The position numbers and the translations under genes were made by a program. From positions 1 through 64,000 of the forward strand of contig JAURVB010012391.1 in assembly GCA_033002965.1 (NCBI GenBank): a DNA stretch of 64,000 nt, in the 5' to 3' direction. Origin of the DNA: Piper betle (Eukaryota > Streptophyta > Magnoliopsida > Piperales > Piperaceae). The notes beneath the pieces were generated by a model. It did no database searches and had not been told where the DNA came from. It was given only the letters and a program-made list of their open reading frames with translations. Position 1 is the first letter of the stretch; each line of letters opens with the position of its first letter. Below, one piece after another: positions 1 to 13,200 of the stretch.

Positions 1-3000
1 ACCATTGCCTGTGAGGATTAGTTATTTGACCAGGGTCTACCAGAGATAAGGTGCCAGACCAGTGATTGCTGTGTGAGGGCCAGCTAACACTAATGGAAGC
101 AGCCACTCAGATTTTAGGAGATTAGAGTTGGGTGCTGGCATGGGCTTACCATCATATGTGTACGAGCACCTTGATCCAAACCCCTGCGGATCGGGCACGC
201 ATGACTGAGACAACCTAAGCCGAAGTTGTTAACAGCCAGGATGTGTCAGAGATGAGTAGAGAGGATTTATGATGTATGCGGTTGAGATCGGGTTTTTTGG
301 TGTCTGAGATAGGATTGTGGCCGACCGATGGTTGCTAGCAACCGCTGACGACGTAGCTAGCAACAACCGCCGACCGAGTTGCACAACGGCCGAGCGAGTG
401 CTCTACGCGCCGATCGAGTTTGCACGACCACCGGCCGAGTGCACATCCACCGATACGAGTTGCCTGGCCCGCTGACCGACGGTTGCCACGACTGCCCGAC
501 CCCTGGTCACACAACCACCGCCGGGGTGCTAGCAACCGCCGTCCGAGATGCACTACCACGGTACCGAAAGATGCACGTACCGCCGTGCGTGTGTTGCTCA
601 TCACGCCGACCGAAAGTAGGTTGGTTAGAGCTTAGTGAGGGCGAAAACTTGGGAACGAGACATAGCTACAATGGAAATTAGCAGAACAATAGGGAGAGTT
701 AGGAAAACTGAGGTTATTTGGATGAGATAGCATAGGATCCGACTTCACAGCTCCCTTGCAATCATGGTTTTGACCTGACACCCTTGGGTCAAATGTAGTA
801 TTGCAAGATAACCCCATCAGGCACTATTAGTGACAGTCTCATAAGGATGCGCATGGACAGAATCAAGGAACATGATAGCATGACCTCCAGATGGAACGGT
901 CACAATGATCAAATTGTGCAGATTGCATGCTAGTATATCCATGAGCTACGACTAGCATACATAGATTAGGCGGTTAGTAGATGGTCATACACGCAGTTTG
1001 ACCTATTTAGTGTTGGGTCGATAGTGATAAGAGTTAGACTTGTACTAGAGGATTGGGCATAGATAGAAGGTTAGTGAGGAAGTGTCATTTAGAAGGATGT
1101 TGCAGTTCCCTTGTGTTGTCGCCAGGCAGGGTCAGGTTCATCACGCTTGAGGTATGGGATTGGGGCCCTTGCCCTAGGGTGTCATGAGGTGGCTTCACCG
1201 ATCCTTGAGTTGGGGTTACTGATCCTGGGTGTAAATGTTGTAGAGCTGAGGATCTCCCGATGAGGATTCTGCCCCAGCATGAGAGCGATGTAGACGAGAG
1301 CACTGCAGCCATGGGACTAGACCATCGCTGACCAGAGCGAGTGATATCAAGTGTAATGCTCATACCCGGTTGATAGTCTTTGCTTGGGAGTCTACCACGG
1401 CGGTGGTAAGGTCATAGTGAGGTCAAGATTAAGTGCTACAAATCGAGTGCGGGACGAGCTAGGTCACACGCCTTTACTGCCATTAGGCGGGCGAGAAGCA
1501 TGTAGTCGAGCACTCATTATGAGTCCCGTGAACGAGACGTGGAGAGACCGTGGTGGTTTGGGCCGGTTGGACCCCGCCCGTTTACGTGCAGCGAACTATT
1601 TGACTGACACAGGTATCGAGAAACCATGTGCCTGCTGGTGGCTGGTTGAACTATTCTGAGCCACTTCGGGACCAGTTTCTGAGATTTGTCGTTGGTGGTA
1701 CTGTTCCGACGCGTCTGATCCTGTGGCTTTGTAACCCTTGGTGCAGTCGTAGAGACTGAGTCCACTAGAGCTCTGCCAAGATTTTGGCCTCCCTTCATGT
1801 TACTTAGGGATTTGCCTCTGCCCTGCCATTTGCATGAGATTCTTATTGCCATGAATGGCATTGCTGTATTTTGTGTTGTTGCTCGGCTGAGTCTAAGGAT
1901 GGTTGCCTACTGCCTAGATATTGCTGTAGGATGGCCTCATCCCATTGAGATTGCATTGACGTGTGTTGCGTTTCTGTAGATTCAACTCTGCCTACTTTAA
2001 ATTATGAATGATATGAGTTTCTGCTGAGATTTTCTTCTGTTCAGTTTCTTTATCAGTTTAATCCCAGGATTGAGATGGTATGTGTAGATACCTTGGTAGT
2101 TCTGAACTGAATCTGGACTCTACAGTCTATAGTATCTTCTTCTCCTTGGATACCATTTGTCTGCAGTGTTCTGTATAGCTTTAGCACGATGATTGGATTC
2201 TTAGATGTCACAGCCCTGTAGACATATTCGTTGAGAATAACAGGCTATCCTTTCTGTCTGTAGACAGTGGGAATGTGACTGGGGACAGAGTCCTTTGGGA
2301 CAGATGGAACATCATTCTATAAAGTTTCTTTAGAAATTCAATCTAGTAAAAACAAGTATATGAACGGCAGCAGTATCTCCTCCTTCCTTCAGCAGAACTC
2401 TTTGGCAGGGTTCTGGATGTTCTTATGATTTTATGGATAGTTTCAGGGAACATATGGTTGGACTTTCATTGATGAGTTCAGATAGTTTGATGTAAAGTAG
2501 TTTGTCTATTTTTCGTTTCCATTTGGGTAGAGCTGTCTCAGTATTTGTAGACTAGCAGTATTTGTAGGTGATGTGTTCTTCCGTGAGAGTTTGGTAGATA
2601 GGATGGAAAATATTTTTTTTTGTTGATGGCAATATACATTTTGGAGCCAATACAAATCCAATCTTTAAAAATAGCGTGGCATCACTATTTATTTTGGTGG
2701 CCTTGTAGTGGTGGATGTAGGTTGAATGGGCAGGATATGTGTCTCCTCATCCCAGCTTAGGGCTAGTTTAGGCAGGCTCCCTTGAAGAATTTTAAATTAA
2801 AGTAAATAAAGTTCATTGATTTGGTTGAAGAATATTTCAAAATTGATTGAATGGTAGTTTGTTGCAGAGTTCAGTCGGTTTAAAGTCCATCTAAGAAGTT
2901 TTTTGGTAGGGTTTCTGTGAAGGATGTGTGCTTCAATATGTGTGCTTGTCATGAACAGAACCAGTGGTCTCATAGTTCCTCATGAAGTCTTTTGTGTTTT

Positions 3001-3800
3001 TCTAACAGAATGTATTTTCTGTATCACATTCATAGAACGCGTTTGATGGTTTAGGTGGGTTGATGGTTCGGCTGCCATTATAATTTTTTGGTGTTGTTTG
3101 ATTTTATTGAGTTCGATTTTACAGATTTTTAAGTTTAATGCGAGTTGGTTGTGATGTGACTCGTGGGACACAGGGTCAATGTTATTTAAGGTTTGCCTTG
3201 TTTTACCCATTTCTTCCATTAAACCTATCCTTTTTTCTGTCCTTTGCCTTAGCCATTGCTGACGGCTGATGTTCTTGTTGCTTTGCATTGATGTAACATT
3301 TGGTGGATATAGAGCATGTGTGACTTCGTCGCGTGTTTCGTTGATACACACTGATCAACATGTAGTCAGGGTTTCTCAGCTTCTCCTTCTCTGGCAGCCC
3401 TCCACGTCGACACAGCCCTGCCCTTCTTGGCCGGATCTAACCCACATTCTTTTGTGGGGCTGGCTGCTGCCTTGGTGACACCCTCTATGGCTGTCAGACC
3501 TCACTGCAGATGATGGAAACTAGTCAGTGGCAGAAGGCCTTGCTTGGTGCCCACTCAGCAGTGCTTTTTTTGTGATGTTCAGTACAGAAATGAAAGGCAT
3601 TTGATATTTCACAGACTTTGGAAGAATGGTTTTGGTGCTGGAAATTTGTAGGTCTTCATGAGACTCATAGATTGGACACATTCAACCAGTGATGTGGCAA
3701 AATTTGACTTCAAGTGAGAACACAATGTAAACGTGTGATATGGCAGCAGGTATGGTATAGTTGCAGTTTGTTGCAAATTGATAGTGCCTTTGTAGGACAG
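1..3800. other. Unresolved repetitive intergenic DNA
   Basis: I recognise no intact gene in this stretch. The first 620 bases are moderately GC-rich and contain degenerate repeats of a gcaaccgccgaccgagt-like motif. Open frames at 1384-1659 and, on the minus strand, 1517-1861 and 2980-3351 show no conserved domain I can name. They look like decayed repeat sequence rather than host exons. The stretch borders LTR fragment A and could be internal sequence of an old retrotransposon, but I found no reverse transcriptase, integrase or protease motif to prove this. Confidence 0.3.
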
Positions 3801-3814
3801 TTGTAAGTTGGTCT

Positions 3815-5545
3815 ATTGATGGGGTGTCATTGATAAGTTACATGAGGTGATTAATGACTAATTAGGGATGAAATGATAAGTTGTATGATGAGATTAAGGG
3901 ATGAATGAATAGTAAGTAATCTAATGAGGTAGATCGAGTTGAGCATGCTAATCGAGTATGACATAACTTAGAAAAATAGTAATAAAATTGGTATGAATAG
4001 GATGAGTTAGGATTATTTTACTATTATGATTATCTGATTGTTATGTTGATGGATGTTGTATTGTGATTGTGATGTTGTTGAGTTTGATGCATCATTTAGT
4101 TAGCGGGCGTTAGTATTTAGTTTTGATGTGTAGGTACGGAGTAGGAGCTCGCCGCCTAGGCGCGATGACACGCTTGGAGCTTCTACCAGGTCCGTTTAGG
4201 ACTCGTCTTGTTTTACGCTCTTCCATTGTATGTTTATTTTATTATTGCAGGGCGGGTTAAGTGGCGTTTTATCGGATCCCACTTAACTCGGGCCATTTAA
4301 TCGAATATTTCCGGATTAATAACCCCTCGAGGATGAGATCCCTCGAGGATGATTTCGAAAACAAGATCCACCACAAGTTGCCTTCGGGCCTATTATATGA
4401 ATCCCTTCCCAGGCCTATATATATAGTTTTATCGAGTTTTCAGTGAGACGAGAGATGGAGAAACCGACTGCACGTACCATGCAGAGGATGCCGTGACAGT
4501 CAAAGCGGGCTCTGGATTAGTGCCAGCGGACTGTTCCATTCCCGAGGGATCCTGACAACTCCGCGTTTGAGTTCCTCACACCCGGAGAACGTGGAGGTTT
4601 ACGGGTACTGTTTAGTACAGCGCATGTCCGGACTTGTGGTTCAAAGGGTACTAAAGGCGACTGCCTGAGAGTACTCGGCCTTCGTGCTCAAGGCCAGGAG
4701 AAATATGGAGGTAAGGAGAGGGCTTAGGATAAAGTTTCACGAGAAGTACTGAAAAAGAAGTGCTGAGAGTAGCACAGTACCAGCAGCAGCAGTAAGTTCG
4801 GGATGCTACCGGGTCTGCAGCCCAGTGGCTCCTCAGTAGTGCCCTTCAGAGTGTTCTTGAGGAAGTATATGTTTTCTTTCAGATGAGAGTTTGCTCTCAT
4901 AGCCAGTTTGTTATAGTTATTTTATTTTCCGGACCAGTAACGCTTGTTACTGACGTTTTTCTTATATATATGTAGGTGATAAGCACGAGATGGATGAGCC
5001 AGCTTGGACGGAGGAGCAATGAGGTCTTGTGCACACACATGTTAGATTTCTGAATGTTTAAATTTGTGTTATTATGTGATTATATTGTGAATGACATGTT
5101 CAAATGCATGAGACATGATAGAATGTGAAATGATCAGAGTAGCGCAGCGGAAGCGTGATGGGTTAGGACCCAAAGTTCAGAGAATGATGAATATAATAGA
5201 TTAGAAGTACGTGTGAATGTTATTGTTGCTATACGTATATATGTTTGAAATATACGATTTTGACAGGGTGGCCCCTAATTGTATTTTTAGGGAAATTCTG
5301 TCCCTTTTATTTTAGAATTTTTACTAATTTTGATTGTAATTGTTTGGTGTGAAATTTAGGTTGCATGTCATCCATGTAGTATCATGTTAGGGTTTTATGA
5401 ATTTATCCATGCATGACACGTCGTATCTACATCTTAAGACGCCGAGATTGGATCCGTATGAGTTAGGTTCGGGTTAGCCAACCTAACCGGGGCCTGTAAC
5501 ATGCCGGTTCGGTTCACGAGCGTGAACCGGATTTGGGGTGTTACA
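3815..5545 (-). mobile_element. Gypsy-type LTR fragment (copy A)
   Basis: This is the same LTR family as copies B (10198-13200) and C (58155-61024). On the minus strand it begins TGTAACACCCC at 5545 and stays close to copy B down to about 3815. The stretch 4441-4680 is nearly identical to 12024-12258. The homology then stops. The GC-rich segment and the far LTR end present in B are missing, so this copy is truncated or the end of a rearranged element. The TGTAACACC start is typical of large plant Ty3/gypsy LTRs. That class assignment is inference, because no polymerase is present. Confidence 0.75.
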
Positions 5546-6699
5546 TGCCTATGTTATGTGTTTTGTTAAATGTTTGGCTAATAATTAGATCCATAAAAAT
5601 CTATAAAGAATTACCTAATAAACCTATAATTGTTTTATGTATTTGGAGTAAAACACAATTCATTCTAATGGTTAATTGGATTAGATTTTTGAGTATGCGG
5701 GAACTAAGTTCATAATCTTGTTTATATGATTTCAATTGAAAAATATGTGGAAAATATATCCAACTGATATATTGATGAAAAGATACACATCGAGATCTCC
5801 AAAGTTAAACTGACTCAAAGCTTAAGAGTGAATCTGTAGACATTAATCGAAGCAATAGTATAAATGGGCCTCGAAGTCTGAACTAAATCATATAAAATCT
5901 GATTGACTCAATCAAACTGGCCCACAAGGCAATCCTATAGTATAGAGAATCACTAAGAACTCACGTAGTTGAGATACCTTAAAAGTCTCAAACGAATACT
6001 AAACACGACTAATGGCCTAAATCTAGCCCTAAAATCCTTGGCTAACACATACAAATAAAATCTGCATATCTCGCATATACATTGATTACTCATGCTTTGT
6101 GTAATATGACTAAAGCTATTTCATCTCCCATGTACGGGGTGGGCATCGGTCGAACAAACATCGGATGAATTATTGTCCGCGTCTGTCCGAAATTTCGTCG
6201 GACAAAACTTGTCCGACCGACTTCGGACGTCAAATTGTCCGTCGGGCCCGAGCAATGTCCGCGGACAGTCCGAAATTACCTTATTTTCCAAAAAATCCTC
6301 TGCGCCGCGGTTGCCTCCGCCGCCACCTGCCCTCCGCGGCCGCGCTCTGCGCTGCCAGCAAAACCCCTCCGCTGGAACCGTTGGAATCGGCTCGGCGAGC
6401 CTGACACATCTACGACGTCGACGTGCTCGGCGGAGGTGGCGGCTCGCCGAAAAATGGCTAAACATAGGCGGTCGGTGGTGGGTGACTAGATCCGGCCGGC
6501 CTGGGCGGCGATGGGCTCCGCTCTTGTCGGGGAAGGCCGTGGGAGGGTCGGCAATGTCAAAGCGGTGACTGGCGGCCGCGACGACGGTCGCCGGCGGCGG
6601 AATCGACGACGCGAGCACGTCGCTAGGCGCGGCGTCGTGGAGGCCGGGCGACGGCCGGGGCGCTCGGGGCATCACGGCAACGCCGCGGCGGGGCCTGGT

Positions 6700-7265
6700 G
6701 GCGACGATCGGCGGCAGGGCGACGTCGGCGGCGACGAAAAGGGGGCGGCGCGGCAAGGGTTTGGACGGGGAAGAGAAAAAGGTTGGGGGTTTGATCGATG
6801 GTAATATCGTAAATAAGACTTGACTCGACTCGACTCGACTCCGTCCCGAGTCAATAATAATAACTAACTCGAAATAAATCCTAAAAAATCCATAAAATAG
6901 AAAAAAATTTCATAAAATAAAACAAACACTACAACATCATAACGACATGCTTTATAACTAACAACCCACCCAAATTCCCTGTAACGCGTCCTAACGCGGT
7001 AAACGACCTAAAATTAATTTTACGATCCACTATATATAAAAATAAAAAAATAACTGGCATACTTTTATATATTCTAATAACTCATTTTTTTCTGTTGTGT
7101 TCATGACATTATCATCATATACTTGGGTACACATGACCCTCATGGCTCATACACGCGACCGGCATCGGTTCAGTACACATATTCTAAAACATACTCGACT
7201 CGAACCGACGTCTGAACCGATCGGTTCATAAGCATAAAACCCTGACTCAGATTGCGGGTTTTACA
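6700..7265 (+). mobile_element. Captured 3' end of a gypsy LTR inside hAT copy 1
   Basis: This segment matches the 3' part of LTR copy C (about 60530-61024). They share the end of the GC-rich block, the GACTCGA-rich AT tail, the acgcgtcctaacgcg-like motif, the block around catgaccctcatggctcat, and the terminal gggttttaca ending at 7265. The LTR start (TGTAACACC) is absent, so only the end of the LTR is present. The GC-rich sequence upstream (about 6300-6700) is probably also LTR-derived but is less clearly alignable. Confidence 0.75.
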
Positions 7266-7298
7266 TTATGTTTATAATGTGATATATTTTTTTCGAAG

Positions 7299-7590
7299 AT
7301 GGATCATACAAGTTCATTATTAAATGTAAATGAACAAAGTGGATGTGAAAAAGATAGCAAAAATTCGATTGCTAAAGAAGGAGAATCTATGGACAGTACA
7401 TTATCAAAAAAGAGAAAAATAATATCCGGTGTATGCGCCTATTTTGATAGATAATATTAGAAGAATGGAACATTTCCTATTTGTCGTTATTGTGAAAAGA
7501 AGTTTGAAGAACTGAAAGTTATGAAACTACTCATTTATAAAAGCATATTGAAAGGAAATATCCTAATTTCAAAATAAAGAGGATATAAAA
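7299..7590 (+). pseudogene. hAT transposase N-terminal fragment (BED-finger start)
   Basis: An ATG at 7299 opens a frame of about 50 codons rich in charged residues with a basic KKRK stretch, then reaches VCAYFDR and a stop. A further frame contains FPICRYCEKKF, which resembles the CxxC half of a BED zinc finger, the usual DNA-binding start of hAT transposases. Stops and frame changes follow and no catalytic region is present. The piece lies just downstream of the captured LTR end, where a hAT 5' leader would be expected. The identity rests on the element's ends and duplication plus this weak finger. Confidence 0.5.
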
Positions 7591-8145
7591 CATGAGTAAT
7601 TAACTTTTTTGTATTTTTTTCATGTAGGTGAGCTAGATGAAGAATCAATTATTAGAATATTTTATCTTTGAAGTATATGTAATATTGGACTACATTTTGA
7701 TGCCAATGATTATTTTAAAGTTTTTATATATTGATTATCTTTTGTTTGACTTTAAAAATTGAGAGCATGTTAACTAAATTGTAAGTGGTTTGATATGATT
7801 ATTAATGTGAATGTATAGTTCTAAATTCCTAAATATAAGAGTGACTTTTATCCTTTTTATATGTATGTCATTTTTAGATATTTAAGATATTAAATATCAA
7901 TTTTATGTATAAACTTAATTAATTTTACTGTATATTTATATTTTAAAATTTTCATAAACTATAATATTAGTCTTACAAATGTTGAAGACATTATATTATT
8001 GATATAAAATATCGGACACTCGGTCGGTCGTTCGGTCGGACAAAAAAATGTCCATGTTTGGTTTGTTTTAATTCGGTCAAATTCAGTCGGACATGCATCG
8101 GACGTCGGACGGGCGGACAAATTCGGACGTCCGCGCCCACCCCTA

Positions 8146-9062
8146 TCTCCATGTCAGGTATACTCAGCCTTTATAACATACTCATACGGTCATCTAGGCC
8201 TCATACTCATAGTGTAAAAATTGATCTAGATCAAATTCACTCAAACCCACTCAAGACTAGCCCAAACCGGGACCAAAACACCTGAAGCTTTGTTTTACAA
8301 TAAGTATCGAGTGTCGTGACGAATATATGTATAATAACAAAATCAGCAAATTTATAAGTTGGTAGGTCTTCTAAAAGCGTCGTTTTGTTTGACAAACTAC
8401 TCAAATTCATTAGGTTTGTGTGCTAAGGATAGATTAATTTGTACCCAAGAAGGATAATTGCGCATCATTTTGTGAACAATATTATTCAATTGATAAAAAC
8501 CCGTTTTCCATGCTGTTCTAGTATGGCGTGTTTGTTTAGTTAAAAACAGTTGGGATGGAGAGGCATTAAGAAATAAGTCAAAACTTGGAGTAGGTAGTTG
8601 TGTGCTTATTAGGGAAAATTGATACCCTTTTTGAGTATTGGGATGCGAGAGGCATTAACAAATAAGTCAAAACTTGGAGTAGGTAGTTGTGTGCTTATTA
8701 GGGGAAATTGATACCCTTTTTGAGTATTGGGATGCTAAAAATGATATTGCTTTGCATTGCAGTAAATTTTGGAAATTTGCGTATATTTCTGTTGACAAAT
8801 GATTTGCTTAAGGTATTGACTTTGATCATCGAAATTTTCGTTCAACAACCGACTTCATGACCAATGCTTGTATGATATGAGAAGTTTGCTTATTTTTAAA
8901 GGATGCTATTGATTTTCTAAGGAGCATTGGTTAAGAAGTCATGTTTGGTGAAAGTGCTAGCTTTTTGCTCAAGTGTCAGAAATATTGCTTCATGGATGAT
9001 GGATGTATTGTAATATATATAGCTTTTTAGTTGTGCTAAAATATGAGATTTAAAATAACTAC
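8146..9062. other. Intergenic AT-rich DNA
   Basis: Apart from the hAT target duplication and the 89-bp tandem duplication, I see nothing recognisable here. Confidence 0.4.
8552..8731. repeat. 89-bp tandem duplication
   Basis: Two adjacent copies of about 89 bp, the first starting with gggatggagaggcattaag at 8552 and the second at about 8641, differ at only a few positions. No open frame spans them. Confidence 0.85.
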
Positions 9063-9303
9063 TATAGGCCGTTCCTTCATAAATCACAAATTAAAGATTT
9101 ATTTGATTTGATTGATTACATTTTGTCTTGACGTCATTTTTATGTTGAGCCGAGTTTGTACAATATTTTAAAATAATGTAAATTATAGATTTATCAATGT
9201 CAAGTGTTAAAATGGTAACATACGTTAATCTGTATAAAATTTTATTTGCTTAATTTAAAAAATGATATAAATGAATCCGAGTTATTTTGGAGTCAACTTT
9301 GAG
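9063..9303. repeat. Dispersed direct repeat, copy 1
   Basis: This roughly 240-bp AT-rich block is repeated in the same orientation at 13542-13800, just beyond solo LTR B. Shared anchors include caatattttaaaataatgta and taacatacgttaat. The sequence carries no recognisable coding potential and could be an old non-autonomous element or half of a segmental duplication. Confidence 0.75.
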
Positions 9304-10192
9304 TTAACTCTACTCTCTGGCCGGGGGGTGAATTAGGGGAAAAAATAGTCGATGGCATTCTTAATTAAAAGTTGATTCGATTCTAACTTAAGTAACAAAA
9401 TAACTAACTCAAAATAATTAAAAACAATCCAAAAAATTCAAAAAAATACTATAAAATATAATACACTCTGTAAAATTAAAATGATATATTCTATAATTGA
9501 TAACTCACCGATTTTAACCGATTCAAGTAAACCAATTCTTGTCTAATTTTTGATGAATCAGTTTGATTCAATGACTCCCTTCTAATCCGATTCAACGTCT
9601 AATTCTGGATTTTTCAATTATGCATGTGGTACACATAGTGTGTACCAACCGATTTAAATACCCTTTTAAGTAATGCGGACTTGATCAATATTCAATATTT
9701 GATTAACTTGGGTCAACCAAGTCAAAATTAAACTGATTCAACTCAACAAGGCCAAACCAAATCATTTCAACAGTCTTTAATTAACCGAGTCAACAGTCTT
9801 GAATTAGTGATTCAACTCAACAAGGCCAAGCATTTCTACGACTCAATTGGGCCAAGTGAGCAAGTTGACCAAACTTAGCTGAGCGAGTGTGCGACTCAAC
9901 CAAGCCGTGCTGATCGACAAGTGGCCAAACCAAATTGAGCGACTCTGCAAGATGGCTAACCAAGTTGGGTGAGTTTGTGACTCAACCAAGCTAGGCTAGC
10001 AAGTTGGCTAATCAATTCGGGCAAGTTTGCAACTCAACCAAGCTATACTAGCCTTTTAGCTTAAAACAACCCTATAATTTAAAATACACAAATGATTCGG
10101 TGGACAAACTTTATTTGAATTTTTTCTCAAAGTCTACAAAGTTTTAGCCTAACCTCTTAAAGAACCTCCACTCTATGACTAAAAATGACAAT
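9304..10192. mobile_element. Relic with GC patch and GACTCGA-type module
   Basis: A short GC patch (ggccggggggtg at about 9320) is followed by an attaaaagttgattcgattc-like module and a long AT tail. It then runs into sequence full of gattcaa/gactcaacc motifs. The layout matches the 14745-15235 and 27160-27745 relics and the defined hAT-type element at 39537-40443. I cannot place ends, so the boundaries are approximate. Confidence 0.4.
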
Positions 10193-10197
10193 AAAAG

Positions 10198-13100
10198 TGT
10201 AAAACCTACGATTCGAGTCAGGGTTTTGTATTCAGGATCGGTCGATTCGACCGTTATTTTCGAGTCGAGTTAGTTTCAAAACACGTATACTGAGCCGACG
10301 CCGGTCTCGTGTATGAGCCATGAGGGTCATGTGTACCCAAGTATATGATGATAATGTCATGAACACAACAGAAAAGAATGATTTATCAGAATATATAAGA
10401 GTATGCAGTTCATTTTTTTTATTATGATATATAATGGATCGTAGAATTAGTTTTAGGCCGTTTACCGCGTTAGGATGCGTTACAGGCATTTTGGGTGGGT
10501 TGATAGTTCTAGAGCATATGATTATGATTTTTTGGTGTTGTTTGATTTTATGGGATTTTTCCCATTTTTTTGAATTTTTTTAAGACTTAAATATTATTTT
10601 GATTCGAGTCGGAGACTAGTCAAGTAATATTTACGACTTTGCCACCACACACCCCCGCGCCCTTCTTTTCTTCCCCAAACCCTTGCTCGACGGCCGCCAC
10701 TGTGCACGTCACCGCAACTGCCGTGGAGGCCCGCCCGGCCGCCGATCGTCGCCGCCTAGCCCCGCGACGGCGCCGCCATGCTGCCCGACCAGGTCCGGTC
10801 CCAATCGGGCCGCCACGACGCTAGGAAGCCACGCTGCGACTCCGCACCCACGTTGCGCTTCCGTTGCCGATTCCGTCGCCGATTCCGCCGCCGGCGACCG
10901 GCACCGCCGCGGTCGGTCGGTCGCCTCAGCACCCTCCGCCCTCGAGCGACCTTCCCCGCACCGGAACGGAGGCCATCGCCGCCATGGCCGGCCGGATCTA
11001 GCCACCATCACTGTCGGCTCGGTTTTATGCATTTTTCGGTGAGCCGCCACCTCCGTTGGCCGTGTCGACCTTGTAGATGAGTCGGGCTCGCCGAGCCGGT
11101 TCCAAGGGTACCCAACACGACCACTTTCCGGCCAGTAGACGCCGCCGGCGACTGTCGCCGGAAAATCGCCGGAAGCTGCTGGAAAACCGCCGGAAAACCG
11201 TCAGAAAACCGAAAATTTCTGGAATTCACCGGAATTCACCGGATCTTCCGCGGGGCTCACCCAGTCGAGCCCGATTGAACGTCGGACGCCGAGGAGCGCC
11301 GAATTCGAGCTCCGAGACGCGCGACGGAACCCTAGCCGTCGCCGATTGCCGACGACGTGAGGTATAATTACCTCCGAATTTATTATTTAAAACTGATGAT
11401 GATTGTTAGCACAACATGCTAGGGTTGATTTATGATGTGATTGATGAATGCATGGAGGATAAGTGATGAAGTGATAAGTTACATGATGTGATTGATAGTG
11501 AATGAAGGTTAAGTGATCTAATGAAGTAAGTAAATTGAGCATGATAATCGAGTATGATGTAACTTAGGAAAAATACAATAAAATTGGTCATGAATAGGAT
11601 GAGTTAGAATTATTTTCATATTTATGATTATTTGACGGTTGATGATTATTGTGTTTAATGTGTGTTGAGTTTGATGCATCATTTAGTTAGCGGCCGTTAG
11701 TATTTAGTTTTGATGTGTAGGTACGGAGTAAGAGCTCGCCGCCTAGGCGCGATGACACGCTTGGAGCTTCTACCAGGTCCGTTTAGGACTCGACTCTATT
11801 TTACGTCTTTCTATTGTATGTTTATCTTATCATTTGCAGGACGGGTTAAGTGGCATTTTATTGGATCCCACTTAACTCGGGCCATCTAGCCGAACAGATT
11901 TTCGGATTAATAACCCCTCGAGGATGAGATCCCTCGAGGATGATTTCGAAAACAAGATCCACCACAAGTTGCCTTCGGGCCTATTATATAAATCCCTACC
12001 CAGCCCTATATATATGTAGTTTTCGCGTTTTCAGTGAGACGAGAGATGGAGAAACCGACTGCACGTACCATGAGCGGATGCCGTGATAGTCAAAGCGGGC
12101 TCTGGATTAGTGCCAGCGGACTGTTCCATTCCCGAGGGATCCTGACAACTCCGCGTTTGAGTTCCTCACACCCGGAGAACGTGGAGGTTTACGGGTACTG
12201 TTTAGTACAGCGCATGTCCGGACTTGTGGTTCAAAGGGTATTAAAGGCGACTGTCTGAGAGTACTCGGCCTTCGTGCTCAAGGCCAGGAGAAATATGGAG
12301 GTAAGGAGAGGGCTTAGGATAAAGTTTTACGTGAAGTACTGAAAAAGAAGTGCCGAGAGCGGCACAGTACCAGCAGCAGATCAGTAAGTTCGGGATGCTA
12401 CCGGGTCTGCAGCCCAGTGGCTCCTCAGTAGTGCCCTTCAGAGTGTTCACGTGGAGTATATGATGTTTTCTTTCATATGAGAGTTTGCTCTCATAGCCAG
12501 CTTGTTATAGTTATTTTATTTTCCGGACCAGTAACACTTGTTACTGACGTGTTTTTATACTATATGTAGGTAACAATTACGAGTTGGAGGAGCCAGCTTG
12601 GATGGAGGAGCAATGATGTCATTTGCACACATGTCAGTCGATAGAGTAATTAATATTTTGTTATGATGTTATTATCTTGAGAATGACGTGAAATGTTGAG
12701 ACATGATATGATGTGATTAATGCTTAAGATATGATGATAGGACGTAATTAAGTGCTAAAAGATGATGAGATGATGTGAACAGAAATAGATTGGGCAATGG
12801 AAGCATGGTGGGTTGAGACCCAAGTTCTAGAATGAGCTACAACATGTTAGATTTTGTATTTTGTATGAATGAAATTGTTTGATAAATAGTTATATATATA
12901 TTTGCATATGTATATTTGACAGGGTGGCCCCTAATTGCATTTTTAGGGGAAACTCTTGTCCGTTATATTTCAAAATTTTTATTAATTTTATCGGGATTGT
13001 CTTGGTGTGTACTTTGATTTGCATGTCATCATGTAGTACCATGTTAGGATTTGTGCATTCATCCATGCATTGAGAGTTATATCTTCATCTTAAGACGCCG

Positions 13101-13200
13101 AGATTGGATCCGCACGAGTTGGGTTCGGGTTAGCCGACCTAACCGGGGCCTGTAACATGCCGGTTCGGTTCACGAGCGTGAACCGGGTTTGGGTGTTATA
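10198..13200 (-). mobile_element. Solo gypsy LTR (copy B) with 5-bp target duplication
   Basis: The plus strand runs from TGTAAAACC at 10198 to GGGTGTTATA at 13200, and both sides carry the 5-bp direct repeat AAAAG (10193-10197 and 13201-13205). Read on the minus strand it is collinear with LTR C. The LTR contains a GC-rich block (10640-11370) and a conserved block also in copy A. The terminal CA has become TA, which suggests an older copy than C. No internal retrotransposon genes adjoin it. It is therefore best read as a solo LTR left by recombination between the two LTRs of a former element. Open frames inside it are LTR sequence, not genes. Confidence 0.88.

Larger units (their letters stand above)
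6133..8145 (+). mobile_element. hAT DNA transposon copy 1, carrying an LTR segment
   Basis: The ends are near-inverted (GGGGTGGGC at 6136; its complement GCCCACCCC up to 8143). They are flanked by an 8-bp duplication TCTCCATG at 8146-8153, with TCTCCCATG (one extra C) at 6124-6132. Eight-base duplications and TAGGGGTGGGC-type ends are hallmarks of plant hAT elements. Both subterminal zones are crowded with TCGGAC/GTCCGA motifs, the usual layout of transposase-binding sites. Inside lie a piece of gypsy LTR (about 6700-7265) and a decayed transposase start at 7299. It is not autonomous as it stands. A shorter relative lies at 55639-56933. Confidence 0.85.

Noticed and set aside
3785..3789. TGCCT as a possible left target duplication of LTR copy A (right flank 5546-5550 is TGCCT)
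   Set aside because: The base after it does not place a TG end directly, one extra T intervenes, and the LTR terminus homologous to copies B and C is not present there. A chance match is likely.
12034..12450. Open frames at 12034-12258 and 12241-12450
   Set aside because: The same sequence is conserved as non-coding LTR in copies A, B and C, and the frames are not maintained between copies.
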